Source: Siansivirga zeaxanthinifaciens CC-SAMT-1
GTDB lineage: Bacteria; Bacteroidota; Bacteroidia; Flavobacteriales; Flavobacteriaceae
Assembly: GCF_000941055.1 (NCBI RefSeq)
Contig: NZ_CP007202.1
Location: forward strand, 2,104,001 to 2,168,000
Reading direction: 5' to 3'
Length of the DNA stretch: 64,000 bases
Shown here in pieces: positions 1 to 10,587 of this stretch. Under the pieces are notes generated by a model that was given only the letters and a program-made list of their open reading frames with translations, was not told the origin of the DNA and made no database searches. Each line of letters opens with the position of its first letter. The stretch's first letter is position 1. The position numbers and the translations under genes are program-made.

Positions 1-636
1 TTTGAATCTCAAATTGAAAGTTTAAAAGGGATATTATCAACTTCAGAAGAAGGAAAAAAAGGCATTGAAGAATTAGCTTTTATTAATGAAGCCATTAGTG
101 TCTTAGGATTATCGACTGCGGCATTAAGTTTAGATGTTACGCTGGCACGCGGATTAAATTATTACACCGGTGCTATTTTTGAAGTTGCTGCACCAAAAAC
201 GGTTCAAATGGGTTCTATTGGTGGCGGTGGTCGTTACGACGATTTAACGGGCATTTTTGGTTTAAATAATGTGAGTGGCGTTGGAATTAGTTTTGGACTT
301 GATAGAATTTATTTGGTTTTAGAAGAACTAAATTTGTTTCCAGAAACTGTTTTAAAAAATATTGAAGTGTTATTTATAAATTTTGGTAATAAAGAAGCAT
401 TATTTTGTTTAAAGGCCATAAAACAATTACGATTACAAGGGATAAATGCAGAGTTGTATCCTGATGCGGCTAAAATGAAAAAGCAGATGAATCATGCCAA
501 CAAACGTAACATTCCGTTTGTTGTTTTAGTAGGTGAGGAGGAAATTAACTCTGAAACCTATTCACTAAAAAATATGATTACCGGAGAACAACTTAAGGTT
601 GATTTAAATGCCTTAATCGATCAAATTAAAAAATAA
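1..636 (+). CDS. hisS: Histidyl-tRNA synthetase, C-terminal part (5' end outside window)
   Basis: Charges tRNA-His with histidine in the cytoplasm. The frame is open from base 1, so the start lies before the window; 211 residues are visible. Seen: the histidine-binding motif LARGLNYYTG, the glycine-rich GGGRYDDL stretch, class II motif 3 (GISFGLDRIY), then about 90 residues of alpha/beta anticodon-binding domain ending in DLNALIDQIKK. The order and spacing match the C-terminal half of bacterial HisRS. A strong hairpin terminator follows the stop directly. A tRNA-His gene also lies in this window, at 59635, but far away. Confidence 0.95.
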   Translation, partial: FESQIESLKGILSTSEEGKKGIEELAFINEAISVLGLSTAALSLDVTLARGLNYYTGAIFEVAAPKTVQMGSIGGGGRYDDLTGIFGLNNVSGVGISFGLDRIYLVLEELNLFPETVLKNIEVLFINFGNKEALFCLKAIKQLRLQGINAELYPDAAKMKKQMNHANKRNIPFVVLVGEEEINSETYSLKNMITGEQLKVDLNALIDQIKK

Positions 637-640
637 AAAA

Positions 641-667
641 AAGCCTCAATTTATTGAGGCTTTTTTA
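641..667. terminator. Bidirectional Rho-independent terminator
   Basis: Inverted repeat AAGCCTCAA-TTTA-TTGAGGCTT flanked by an A-run on one side and a T-run on the other. It sits between hisS (+) and the convergent T9SS protein gene (-) and can end transcription from both. Confidence 0.9.
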
Positions 668-685
668 TTTATCATCTTTTTATTT

Positions 686-3600
686 CTAATTTATTAAAAC
701 CTTCTTAGAATAAGCACCATCATAGGTGTTTACTTTTATAATGTAGGTGCCAGTACTTAAAGGTTTCGTTTTAAACTCCTGATAGTTTACTGATTCCACA
801 TTATTAAATATACTTATAGACTGCCCAAGGATATTAAACAACGCTATATTCTTAATTTCTTTAAGTGTTTTATTGTGAAGTATTAAGCTGTTTTTATCAT
901 TAGCGTAATAAACATCTAACTCCGATGTTTCAAAATCAACGCTACTTAAAGATTTATCTAAGGCTGTGAATTTTATTTCAAATCTGTTAGAATAAACACC
1001 AGGTGTTAAATAAATTTCATAAGGTCCATTGGTTAGATTGTGATAAATACCTAATGTGTTATCATATAAGTAAATAGCTTTGTTTTTTTCTAAATTATTG
1101 GTGTCTTCTAATCTAATTTTAGCCAATCCACCTTTCGCTATTTTTAAACCTAAAGGTAAAGTTTGGTCGTCTTTAAAATTATTAACGGCCTGGATTATAA
1201 ATTTAGAATTATTAATCTTCCAGTACATATCTTCACTATTGGTTTCGGCAAGTATAGCGTCGTAACCTAAGTCAAAATCGTTTGAAGCTTTAGTATCTGC
1301 CCCCACTAAAAGTTGTCTGTGATAACCTTTAGGCGAATCGAACATCAATCTAATTTTAGGCCTGTTGTCGATATCAGATTTTTTGTTTTTAACTGTTTTA
1401 AAGAATTCCGATCCCGTATTTGTAATAGTAGCTCCTTCTTTTTTAAAGACTCTTTGACTATTTTTAAATCTAATGGTGCCCCCTGTAATAGGTTGCGATA
1501 AGCCAGCTAAACTTGCATCAGATATAGCAGAAACAAAGAAGCCTTGCGCCACCGGAATATATCTTTCTGGAATTTTGGTACCAACAGCACCAGTAGCATT
1601 TATTCTCGTATCAGTAGAAATGGCTGGTGTACCTCCAGTTAAATTATAAACAGCATAACCACCTTCGTATTCTCTTAGTATATGAGAATTTACAGCAAAG
1701 TGATCCCAAAAATACAGTGATCCATTAATAACATTTTGCGAGTTTCTACCACCATCGGCAGTATGAATGTTATCTAAAATAAATTCGTTGGCATCGAGCG
1801 ATGACGCATAAGGGTTTCCAACTAAATATTCGTTGTTTGCATTAATCGTTAATGAGATATTTCCGTTATTAGGTTTCCCTTTTAAAATATAGTTTTGGTC
1901 TGGTGTTGCGGTGCCTGGTCCCTTCATAGTGAAACCTTCTCCAGCTAAAAGCGAGCCCGTGCTTCTTACATGTTGCCATTGTGAATAAGTATTACCAATT
2001 TTATTTGAGTATTTCCAAATCCAATAATCGGCATTTCTCACAGGTGAAGCACTACCATTATAGCCAGAGGTTAAAAAGCCTACATTGGTAAGTACATCTG
2101 GTAATTTGTAGCTAGAATTAAAGTTTGGAGCTACAGGCGAACTCCAGTAATTATAAACATAAGTATTAGAATTACCTTGTTGGTCGCGTTCTACACTTCC
2201 AGTACTCGTGTTGTCTAAATCACTGTTTTCTGTTTGTATTAATTGCGATTCGCCTTCCAAATCCATCGTTCCATTAATTTTAAGATAGTGCGTAACGGTT
2301 AAGCCAATTCCAGAATTGGACGCCGTATCTCCGTTTACTTGTAGGTCGCCGCCATTAATAATTAAAGCTTCTAACTGGCAATCTCTATTTCTTGCACTGG
2401 TACTAGTTGCTCCCAAATAAATGTTATGATTGGTTTCAACAATATTCCAATTGATAGGCGTTACACCATCAATAATAGATAAAGCATTAGGTAATGTTTG
2501 TACCGCGTTATTTAACCAAGTAGCATCTGCATCCCAAGAACCATCTGCTTGAGATTGATAAGGTAATGGCGCTGTTTGAAAATCGACAGTATCGAGGTTT
2601 CTTAAAGCCCCTTGGTTTCCATTACCAGACATATCATCGGTATTGGTGTAGGTGTAAACAGACATAGGGTAGTAACCATCTAACTCTGACCAAGGCAACG
2701 GGTTTAATTCGTTTTTACTAATGGTTGTAGGTATAACATCTCCTTTCTTTAGAGCTAAAGTGGTATTGTCAATTATTTCTTGGTTCATGATGTAATGTAA
2801 CTGGTCTTCTGTAAGAGCTTTTTTCCAAACTCTTACTTCATCAATATTACCAGCAAAGTAAGCTGTAGGCGTGTTTTTTCCTGCTGCAGCAATGTAAAAC
2901 GATTGTGTTGTTGCGATAGGTGCAGGCATGTTTTTAGATGTGTCTTCTACACCATCTATATATAATTTAGCTGTACCGTTATTATAAATAACCGCCAACT
3001 GATGCCATTCATTTTCTGGAATTACTACTGAAGAAGCTAAAGTTGACGCCCCGCCGTTTACACTAAATTCAAATCTTCCAAGACCATTAATTTTAAAGTC
3101 GTAACCTTCGGTATTAGAAGCATTTCTTTTAGAAATTATTGATGCATTTACGGTTCCGGTGTCACGCTTAACCCAGGCCGACATGGTAAATTGGGTTGGG
3201 TTTAAATCTAAATGATCTTCAACATCTATATAATCTTGTACACCATCAAACTTAACAGAGCGTTCAACAATAATTTGCGGAGCATAACCAAAAGTTATAT
3301 ATTTTGTTCCATCAAAATCGTAATCGGCCAAAAGGTTTCCGTTGCCGTCTGGTTTCATTACTCTGTAATCTGCCGTAGGGTCAAAAATACCTGTGCTTGA
3401 AATAAACATATAGTAATTTCCAGGAGGCGAAATATTTCTAATCGCATTTTGAGGTATTTTAACTTTACAAGAAGGTATATCGCCCCCAGTTTCTACTACT
3501 TTCCAAATACGTTGCATCGCAACGAACGATACAGGAGTAGAAAGCCCAGGAATACCAGCACTCATATCTACATTAACAGTTGTAGCTGCCAAGTTAATAT

Positions 3601-6600
3601 CTCGACCATTATTACCCCAAACTAAAAACTGTCTGTCGTTAAAGTTTGTGGTATTGTTGTTAATATTTTCTTTGTTTGTGTTATAAGTATTGGTTAAGCC
3701 TATAGTTAAAAAGCCGCTAGTAAGTCCAACACCATCATATTCTATATTTTGACTTTTAGATTGTTTCTGGTTTAACTGTGAGGCATTATCTCTTCCAATT
3801 CCAGCGATGTCATAATTATATCCAGAGTTTAAATTTGTATCCCATATAACATTTCCTTGAGAATCGATATAATTAACATCATTCAATCTATAATTCGTTA
3901 ACGAACTACCATCAGATTGCAATGTTACACCATATTTTATTCCCAAATAACTCTGAATTTTTTGTTTATTTAAAGCCGAATTTGGTGCACTATAAGAAAT
4001 AACTTCTCCAAGCATTCCATTTAGTTGAGAGCTTGATCTGCCATTTAAACCACTTCGTCCTGTTCCTATTAAGAATGGTAAATTATTAAACTCATAATAA
4101 TTTAATGGATTTCCATTTCCGCTTGTTCCGGTTGTACCTGTAGTATTATCAATTCGTTTTCCATTTTTATAAATTTCTTGAGAGTTTCTGCTATTGTTAG
4201 CTTTAACGTTTACAATTAAAACATGATTATAACTATCTGTGTTAGAAGTGTAAGCTCTTCCGTAAGAGTTTACTCCGGGAGTTCCATTTTGGGTATTTAC
4301 ATAGGCGCCTAAGTTATGAGCTATTACTTCATCGACATATCTACCTGTAGAACTTCCAAAGGCAAGACCAGTTGGATCTTCATGATAATTAGCAGTATCC
4401 GATTTACCACCTAATGGAAATTGTCTATTTGAAGATCCTATGGATGTATTTACAACATCATCACTTTTTACTACAACAAAATAATCTTGAGAAAAGAATC
4501 CGCCTTTTCCGTTCATGTATTCTGTACTACTATTGTTAAAATCTAAAATAGGGTTATAGTTTAAGTTTCTGTTCGCGTTGTCTCTATAAGTAGGTGCCAG
4601 ATAGTTAGCCGCTGTAGCATCCTCTTTATCTAATGTAGTGCTGTAAGCTTGGTCTTCCCAATTAGTTAATCGAGCACCATCTGAAACAGAAACACCATCG
4701 TTGGCTTTTAGCCATAGTCGAAGATTGCCATTTATATTTGCCGGAGCAACAGTAGAATTAGCTAGTGTGGTAATAGGATCTGCATCAATTTTGAAGTTAT
4801 CAAAACCAACACCAACATCTGTAGTATTGTTATTAGTTCTAAATTCAATTCTAAATTTAACATTACTTCTATTAGAAAAAATAGCATCAGGTAATTCTAT
4901 TTTAGCATTTTTAAAATGACTGTATGGTCCAGAGAAAGCAGGTAAGTCGGGATGACTATCATCGTTCCAACCATCACCACCTAATACGCTTGTGTAATCA
5001 TCATACCAATTAGTTCCAGATCCTGTTAATGGAGTAAAAGCACCACTACCTACAGAATATAAAATTCTCATTCCATCAGTATCATTTTGGGTATTATATT
5101 CAACATCTAAACTTAAATTTAAATTTTGAAGACCAGAAAAATTATACTCTGGGCTTTCTACAATAATCCAAGAATTGTTAGAGTAACTATTATAAGAATT
5201 ATTTCTCCAAAAACCGCCTTCTGCTAATTCATTAGTAACAGAAGCTGGATACGAATTCGTCCAAATCCATGTATCGTTTGTGGATCTAATAACATTCCAA
5301 CCACCATTTGAAATATCGAAAGTTTCATAATATGCTGTATATAGAGGAGGAGCAGTAACACCTGTTCCTTGTACATTAAAATTATATGGATTTTCATCAC
5401 TATCATTATTTGAAATGGAAATTGTAGCCGTCCTTAAACCAGAGCTCGTTGGGTCAAACGATATGCTAAATGTGGTGCTACTTCCTGGAGCAATAGCATT
5501 GCTAGGAATTGTAGATACTGTAAAATCTGAAGCATGGGCTCCCGAAATGGTAATATACGGCGATGCACCAGTTAAATTTAGTGTGCCAGGTCCTGTGTTT
5601 TCAATTACAAAATTGTGAGTTATACTTCCTAAAGAAACGCCATAATCTCCAAAATCTGTAAAATCTGTTAGTGAAGGAGTTGTGTCATTATCAGAAATAT
5701 TAATTGAATTTCCTTGAATATTCATTTCTGGCAAAGGAACAATTCCTACACCTTGAATACTAAACGTATAAGGATTCTCGTCGGAATCATTATTTGCAAT
5801 ACGTAAGGTCGCTGTTCTTATCCCACCACCAGTAGGAGAAAATGTTATAGCAAAAGTTGTACTGTTGTTTGCAGAAATATTATTGTTAGGAATTGTTGTT
5901 ACAGAGAAATCTCCTGCATTTGTTCCTGTAAATGTAATATAAGGAGAGGCACCTGTTAGAGATAAATTGTTTAAAGTTCCTAAATTTTCAATAACAAACG
6001 TATTTGTTTTATTGCTTGTAGTTAAAACACTTCCAAAGTCGGTATTATCTAATGTTGTAGGTTTTGTATCACCTGACAAAATATTATTTCCTAAACCTCT
6101 TACGTTTATTTCTTGAGCAAGACCTGATCCATATCCTTGTATGGTAAATGTATAAGGATTTTCATTGGTGTCGTTATTAATAATACTAACTGTTGCTGTT
6201 CTTAAACCAATTGCACCTGGGATAAATCTAATTGTAAATGTAGAGCTGCTATTTCCAGTAATAGTTGCAGATGGGTTTGAAGTTACTGTAAAATCTGAAG
6301 CGTTAGCCCCACCGATTAAAACTCTTGGTGAACCTGTTAGATTTAATGTACCTATATCTGTGTTTTGTATTGTAAATGTATTTGATTTGCTTGATAATAC
6401 GGTGCTAACATTTCCAAAATCGGTATCATCTGAAATGTTTGGTGTTGTATCACCACTAACAATGGTATTGCCTAATCCTGTTATGTTTATTTCTGGAGAA
6501 GAACTTCCAATTACGTTCAAAGAATAATCTTCTACCTCTCCATCGAAATTTGTTTCACAGGATGAAGGATTTGAGTTATATTTAGCTGATACTCTCATTC

Positions 6601-7027
6601 TGGTATTTCCAGTTGCAGCTGTAAGTGGTATTGAAATTGATAAGGGAATTAAGGATGTTGTCCCATCAATTACATTTCTTCTGTCACCCAAATCATATGT
6701 CTCACCTGCATCCGAAAAATCACCATCTTGATTCCAGTCTATCCATGCAAATGCATGTACAGTATAGTTACCATCGGTATTAACTCTAACAGTTAAATTG
6801 TAAGAGGAGCCTTGGTTTACATTCGTAGAAATTCCAGTAAAATTTTCGTAACCTACATTTTTTGGAATGTCAGCATTATTTATTGTATTAAAAGAAACAA
6901 ATGTTATACCAGTGTTATAATTCGTGTTACCAGAGGAAGCACATTGTCCGTTTGATTTAAAACTAAAAAAAGAAACTAGTATAAAAAATACATTAAATTT
7001 TTTTAGAAAAAGAATACATTTTTTCAT
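686..7027 (-). CDS. Giant secreted T9SS-sorted protein with choice-of-anchor-D repeats and a LamG domain
   Basis: A 2113-residue predicted extracellular protein. I chose ATG at 7027 (MKKCILFLKK) because a hydrophobic signal peptide follows it; the frame also runs 12 codons further upstream. Domains in order: signal peptide; a GEVEDYSL-type domain (about residues 30-180); three tandem choice-of-anchor-D modules of about 125 residues, each with TDFG, ASDF or AGDF, RTAT and ENPY landmarks (about 185-560); a MAM/jelly-roll-like module; a LWLKAND region; a LamG/concanavalin-like domain (VKFDGVQDYIDVED to DEVRVWKKALTEDQ); a large unassigned region; and a C-terminal T9SS type A sorting domain (LFNILGQ ... 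GTYIIKV ... KKVLIN). The role is probably adhesion or glycan binding, inferred from domains only. It stands alone between two terminators. Confidence 0.85.
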   Translation of the reverse strand: MKKCILFLKKFNVFFILVSFFSFKSNGQCASSGNTNYNTGITFVSFNTINNADIPKNVGYENFTGISTNVNQGSSYNLTVRVNTDGNYTVHAFAWIDWNQDGDFSDAGETYDLGDRRNVIDGTTSLIPLSISIPLTAATGNTRMRVSAKYNSNPSSCETNFDGEVEDYSLNVIGSSSPEINITGLGNTIVSGDTTPNISDDTDFGNVSTVLSSKSNTFTIQNTDIGTLNLTGSPRVLIGGANASDFTVTSNPSATITGNSSSTFTIRFIPGAIGLRTATVSIINNDTNENPYTFTIQGYGSGLAQEINVRGLGNNILSGDTKPTTLDNTDFGSVLTTSNKTNTFVIENLGTLNNLSLTGASPYITFTGTNAGDFSVTTIPNNNISANNSTTFAITFSPTGGGIRTATLRIANNDSDENPYTFSIQGVGIVPLPEMNIQGNSINISDNDTTPSLTDFTDFGDYGVSLGSITHNFVIENTGPGTLNLTGASPYITISGAHASDFTVSTIPSNAIAPGSSTTFSISFDPTSSGLRTATISISNNDSDENPYNFNVQGTGVTAPPLYTAYYETFDISNGGWNVIRSTNDTWIWTNSYPASVTNELAEGGFWRNNSYNSYSNNSWIIVESPEYNFSGLQNLNLSLDVEYNTQNDTDGMRILYSVGSGAFTPLTGSGTNWYDDYTSVLGGDGWNDDSHPDLPAFSGPYSHFKNAKIELPDAIFSNRSNVKFRIEFRTNNNTTDVGVGFDNFKIDADPITTLANSTVAPANINGNLRLWLKANDGVSVSDGARLTNWEDQAYSTTLDKEDATAANYLAPTYRDNANRNLNYNPILDFNNSSTEYMNGKGGFFSQDYFVVVKSDDVVNTSIGSSNRQFPLGGKSDTANYHEDPTGLAFGSSTGRYVDEVIAHNLGAYVNTQNGTPGVNSYGRAYTSNTDSYNHVLIVNVKANNSRNSQEIYKNGKRIDNTTGTTGTSGNGNPLNYYEFNNLPFLIGTGRSGLNGRSSSQLNGMLGEVISYSAPNSALNKQKIQSYLGIKYGVTLQSDGSSLTNYRLNDVNYIDSQGNVIWDTNLNSGYNYDIAGIGRDNASQLNQKQSKSQNIEYDGVGLTSGFLTIGLTNTYNTNKENINNNTTNFNDRQFLVWGNNGRDINLAATTVNVDMSAGIPGLSTPVSFVAMQRIWKVVETGGDIPSCKVKIPQNAIRNISPPGNYYMFISSTGIFDPTADYRVMKPDGNGNLLADYDFDGTKYITFGYAPQIIVERSVKFDGVQDYIDVEDHLDLNPTQFTMSAWVKRDTGTVNASIISKRNASNTEGYDFKINGLGRFEFSVNGGASTLASSVVIPENEWHQLAVIYNNGTAKLYIDGVEDTSKNMPAPIATTQSFYIAAAGKNTPTAYFAGNIDEVRVWKKALTEDQLHYIMNQEIIDNTTLALKKGDVIPTTISKNELNPLPWSELDGYYPMSVYTYTNTDDMSGNGNQGALRNLDTVDFQTAPLPYQSQADGSWDADATWLNNAVQTLPNALSIIDGVTPINWNIVETNHNIYLGATSTSARNRDCQLEALIINGGDLQVNGDTASNSGIGLTVTHYLKINGTMDLEGESQLIQTENSDLDNTSTGSVERDQQGNSNTYVYNYWSSPVAPNFNSSYKLPDVLTNVGFLTSGYNGSASPVRNADYWIWKYSNKIGNTYSQWQHVRSTGSLLAGEGFTMKGPGTATPDQNYILKGKPNNGNISLTINANNEYLVGNPYASSLDANEFILDNIHTADGGRNSQNVINGSLYFWDHFAVNSHILREYEGGYAVYNLTGGTPAISTDTRINATGAVGTKIPERYIPVAQGFFVSAISDASLAGLSQPITGGTIRFKNSQRVFKKEGATITNTGSEFFKTVKNKKSDIDNRPKIRLMFDSPKGYHRQLLVGADTKASNDFDLGYDAILAETNSEDMYWKINNSKFIIQAVNNFKDDQTLPLGLKIAKGGLAKIRLEDTNNLEKNKAIYLYDNTLGIYHNLTNGPYEIYLTPGVYSNRFEIKFTALDKSLSSVDFETSELDVYYANDKNSLILHNKTLKEIKNIALFNILGQSISIFNNVESVNYQEFKTKPLSTGTYIIKVNTYDGAYSKKVLIN

Positions 7028-7164
7028 AATTGAGAGAGTTAATAAATAGCATTTACATGGCAAATATATATAAAACTATCTATAAAATGCAAATTTCATC
7101 GATGAAATGCATATATTTTTTTAAATTATTGATAATCAATATTTTGCAAATTCGATTTTAAACA

Positions 7165-7200
7165 AAAAAAGAGCCGATTTTATTAAAATCAGCTCTTTTT
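7165..7200. terminator. Hairpin terminator downstream of the truncated T9SS gene
   Basis: GAGCCGATTTTA / TAAAATCAGCTC inverted repeat with one mismatch, flanked by A- and T-runs. It follows the minus-strand gene ending at 7226. Confidence 0.85.
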
Positions 7201-7225
7201 AAAATTTATAATCGAAGAATTTTAT

Positions 7226-10200
7226 CTATTTTTTCAGAATTCTTCTAATCAAAACATCACCTGTTTTTTTGTTTAACACTTTTATTATGTAGGGTGCTTG
7301 TTCTAAATTTTCAAAACCATCTATAGTTATTGAACTTGAAGTATTATTAACATCTTTAATGTAAACTAATCTTCCATTTAAATCAAATATCTTAATATCA
7401 AAACTAGAGTATTCTTTAAATTTAGGTAATATAATTTTAATGTAATTACTAAAAGGATTTGGTGTAACCATGATTGTATTCATATCTAAAACTTCAATAT
7501 TTAAAGTTTTTTCATCGTATCCATTACAATCTTGATCAATGCCATCATTCGGTATATCTATAGCTCCTGGGTTGATGGTATTATCGTTATCATCACAATC
7601 ATTAGTGGTTTGAGGTGTTGTTGAATACCCAGCCCCAGGCGATGAACACTGCGTTACCGAATTCGTGCTTCCAAAGAACCCATCACCATCGGTATCTACA
7701 CCTACATACCACACGGTATTTGGGTTGATGGTATTATCGTTATCATCACAATCATTGGTCGTTTGAGGTGTTGTTGAATACCCAGCCCCAGGCGATGAAC
7801 ACTGTGTTACAGAGGTAGTGCTTCCAAAGAACCCATCACCATCGTTATCCACACCTACATACCACACGGTATTTGGGTTGATGGTATTATCGTTATCATC
7901 ACAATCATTGGTGGTTTGAGGTGTTGTTGAATACCCAGCCCCAGGCGATGTACACTGCGTTACCGAAGTCGTACTTACAAAGAATCCATCACCATCGGTA
8001 TCCACACCTACATACCAAACCGTATTCGGGTTGATGGTATTATCGTTATCATCACAATCATTGGTGGTTTGAGGTGTTGTTGAATACCCAGCCCCAGGCG
8101 ATGAACACTGTGTTACCGAAGTCGTGCTTCCAAAGAATCCATCACCATCATTATCCACACCAATATACCACACGGTATTTGGATTGATGGTATTATCGTT
8201 ATCATCACAATCATTAGTGGTTTGAGGTGTTGTTGAATACCCAGCCCCAGGCGATGTACACTGCGTTACCGAAGTGGTGCTTCCAAAGAACCCATCACCA
8301 TCGGTATCCACACCTACATACCAAACCGTATTCGGGTTGATGGTATTATCGTTATCATCACAATCATTGGTGGTTTGAGGTGTTGTTGAATACCCAGCCC
8401 CAGGCGATGAACACTGTGTTACCGAAGTCGTGCTTCCAAAGAATCCATCACCATCGGTATCCACACCAATGTACCACACGGTATTTGGGTTGATGGTATT
8501 ATCGTTATCATCACAATCATTAGTGGTTTGAGGTGTTGTTGAATACCCAGCCCCAGGCGATGTACACTGCGTTACCGAAGTCGTACTTCCAAAGAATCCA
8601 TCACCATCGGTATCCACACCTACATACCAAACCGTATTCGGGTTGATGGTATTATCGTTATCATCACAATCATTGGTGGTTTGAGGTGTTGTTGAATACC
8701 CAGCCCCAGGCGATGAACACTGTGTTACCGAAGTCGTGCTTCCAAAGAATCCATCACCATCGGTATCCACACCAATGTACCACACGGTATTTGGGTTGAT
8801 GGTATTATCGTTATCATCACAATCATTAGTGGTTTGAGCGGTTGTTGAATATCCAGCACCAGGCGATGAACACTGCGTTACCGAGGTAGTGCTTCCAAAG
8901 AACCCATCACCATCGGTATCTACACCAATATACCACACGGTATTTGGGTTGATGGTATTATCGTTATCATCACAATCATTAGTGGTTTGAGCGGTTGTTG
9001 AATACCCAGCCCCAGGCGATGTACACTGCGTTACCGAAGTCGTACTTCCAAAGAATCCATCACCATCGGTATCCACACCAATGTACCACACGGTATTTGG
9101 GTTGATGGTATTATCGTTATCATCACAATCATTAGTGGTTTGAGCGGTTGTTGAATATCCAGCACCAGGCGATGAACACTGCGTTACCGAGGTAGTGCTT
9201 CCAAAGAACCCATCACCATCGTTATCTACACCAATATACCACACGGTATTTGGGTTGATGGTATTATCGTTATCATCACAATCATTAGTGGTTTGAGCGG
9301 TTGTTGAATACCCAGCCCCAGGCGATGTACACTGCGTTACCGAAGTCGTACTTCCAAAGAATCCATCACCATCGGTATCCACACCTACATACCAAACCGT
9401 ATTTGGGTTGATGGTATTATCGTTATCATCACAATCTGTATTATTATCAACATAACCTGTAGGTTGAGAAACTGCGTTGATACTAACGGATGGATTTCCA
9501 AATGCATCTGAGTCTAAATCTTGATACCATGTTGTTAATGTGACTGCATTAGCATTGATTTTTATATTATCTACCGCAATATCACTTGCGAAACTACTAC
9601 CAGTGGTTCCTGAAAATCTTATTTTTATAGTTTGTCCATCGTAAGAATTCAGATTTATGTTTTGTGTTGTCCAAGCAGCACTTGCGGATGTTTGTTGTTG
9701 GCCAGATACTGTGAAAACAGAAGTATAGGTTAAACCATTATCATTAGTAACTTCTACTTTCAATGTTCCCATAGTAGAACCAAACATGTGATAGTCAAAT
9801 ATAAGTTCTGTGTTCTCATAACCATCAAGTTCAAAACAAGGAGAGTTTAAAAATGCTTTTTTACTTGGATTGTTGGGTGATGAAGATTCTACAAAAATAT
9901 ACTGATTACCATTGGATGCTCCAGATGGACCTGTTGGACCAGAGGTTATAGAAGGCGTACCACCACTATTTCTCGTCCAATCAATATTATCATCTGTTCC
10001 ATTTAGACCTTGATTCCATAAGCCAAAATTAGCTTCAAAGCTTTCAGAGTAAGGAAATGAACTAATTGATGCACCCGTACAAGCGGTTGCAGTAAAATTA
10101 ACTGAAGAACTATAAATTGAACTTGCAAGAGTACAACGTGTACTAACTTGAACCTCATAATCTGTATCATTCACTAAACCACTAATTGTATAGGTATTTG

Positions 10201-10524
10201 TTGCTAAATCTGTAATTTCTGTCCATGATGAAGCTCCAATTTCTCTATATCTTAAATCGTAGGTAGCTGATGGAATAGGGTTCCAATTAATTATTGCAGA
10301 CAAAGCCGTTGTTGTAACATCTGCTGTTAAGCCAGTAGGAGGATTAGAATTGTCGCAGGGTATTTGTATTTTAGTTACTTTAAAATCATCGAAACTAAAA
10401 CCTTCAAAATCCATATTAGTATAATAGTCATCTCTGTTGGTGCCATCTGTTCTAAAATCAAATCTTAGATATACTGTAGGCTGGTTATGTAAAAAGGAGT
10501 TGTTAGAAGCATCAATAAGAATTT
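7226..10524 (-). pseudogene. T9SS secreted protein with 12 MopE-like Ca-binding repeats, 5' end removed at an IS256 junction
   Basis: Coding sequence continues in frame upstream of the first ATG (10414) up to the IS element; the residues between (for example VYLRFDFRTDGTN) read as a MAM-like domain, so 10414 is not the true start. No signal peptide remains, so the product should not be exported, and the gene is best called a 5'-truncated pseudogene. Remaining order: end of a MAM-like module; fibronectin III domain (PTGLTADVTT to SSVNFTATAC); a second MAM-like module (SFEANFGLWNQG to IAVDNIKINA); twelve 51-residue repeats with VDTDGDGFF and NDCDDNDNTINP motifs (DxDxDG calcium-loop type); NDGIDQDCNGYDE; then a C-terminal T9SS sorting domain ending in RRILKK. 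The missing 5' part is not on the far side of the IS. Confidence 0.85.
7607..9439 (-). repeat. Twelve tandem 153-bp repeats coding for DxDxDG modules
   Basis: The period is 153 bp (51 codons): for example TGGGTTGATG recurs at 7568 and 7721. Copies are nearly identical at DNA level. Several variants (CGTATTCGGG at 8021 and 8327; a Val/Ile swap coupled to a Thr/Ser swap) recur every 306 bp, so part of the array has a two-unit higher-order repeat. Confidence 0.95.
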
Positions 10525-10560
10525 GACACTATCCCGTAAAGTGTGTAAGTTAAAAATCGA

Positions 10561-10587
10561 GGGTTTAACTTTTTTAAAGTTGAACCC
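10561..10587 (-). terminator. Hairpin at the transposase 3' end, inside the IS
   Basis: GGGTTTAACTTT / AAAGTTGAACCC inverted repeat with one G-T pair. It overlaps the last codons and stop of the transposase gene. On the minus strand it is followed by TCGATTTTTAA, a weak T-run, so it is a plausible terminator or a barrier to readthrough. Confidence 0.5.

Noticed and set aside
6165..6527. 120-codon plus-strand open frame opposite the giant T9SS gene
   Set aside because: Lies wholly inside the choice-of-anchor-D repeats on the other strand, and similar frames recur at each repeat; a shadow of the real gene.
7568..9439. CRISPR array
   Set aside because: The regular repeats are 153 bp, contiguous without spacers, and in frame as protein repeats.
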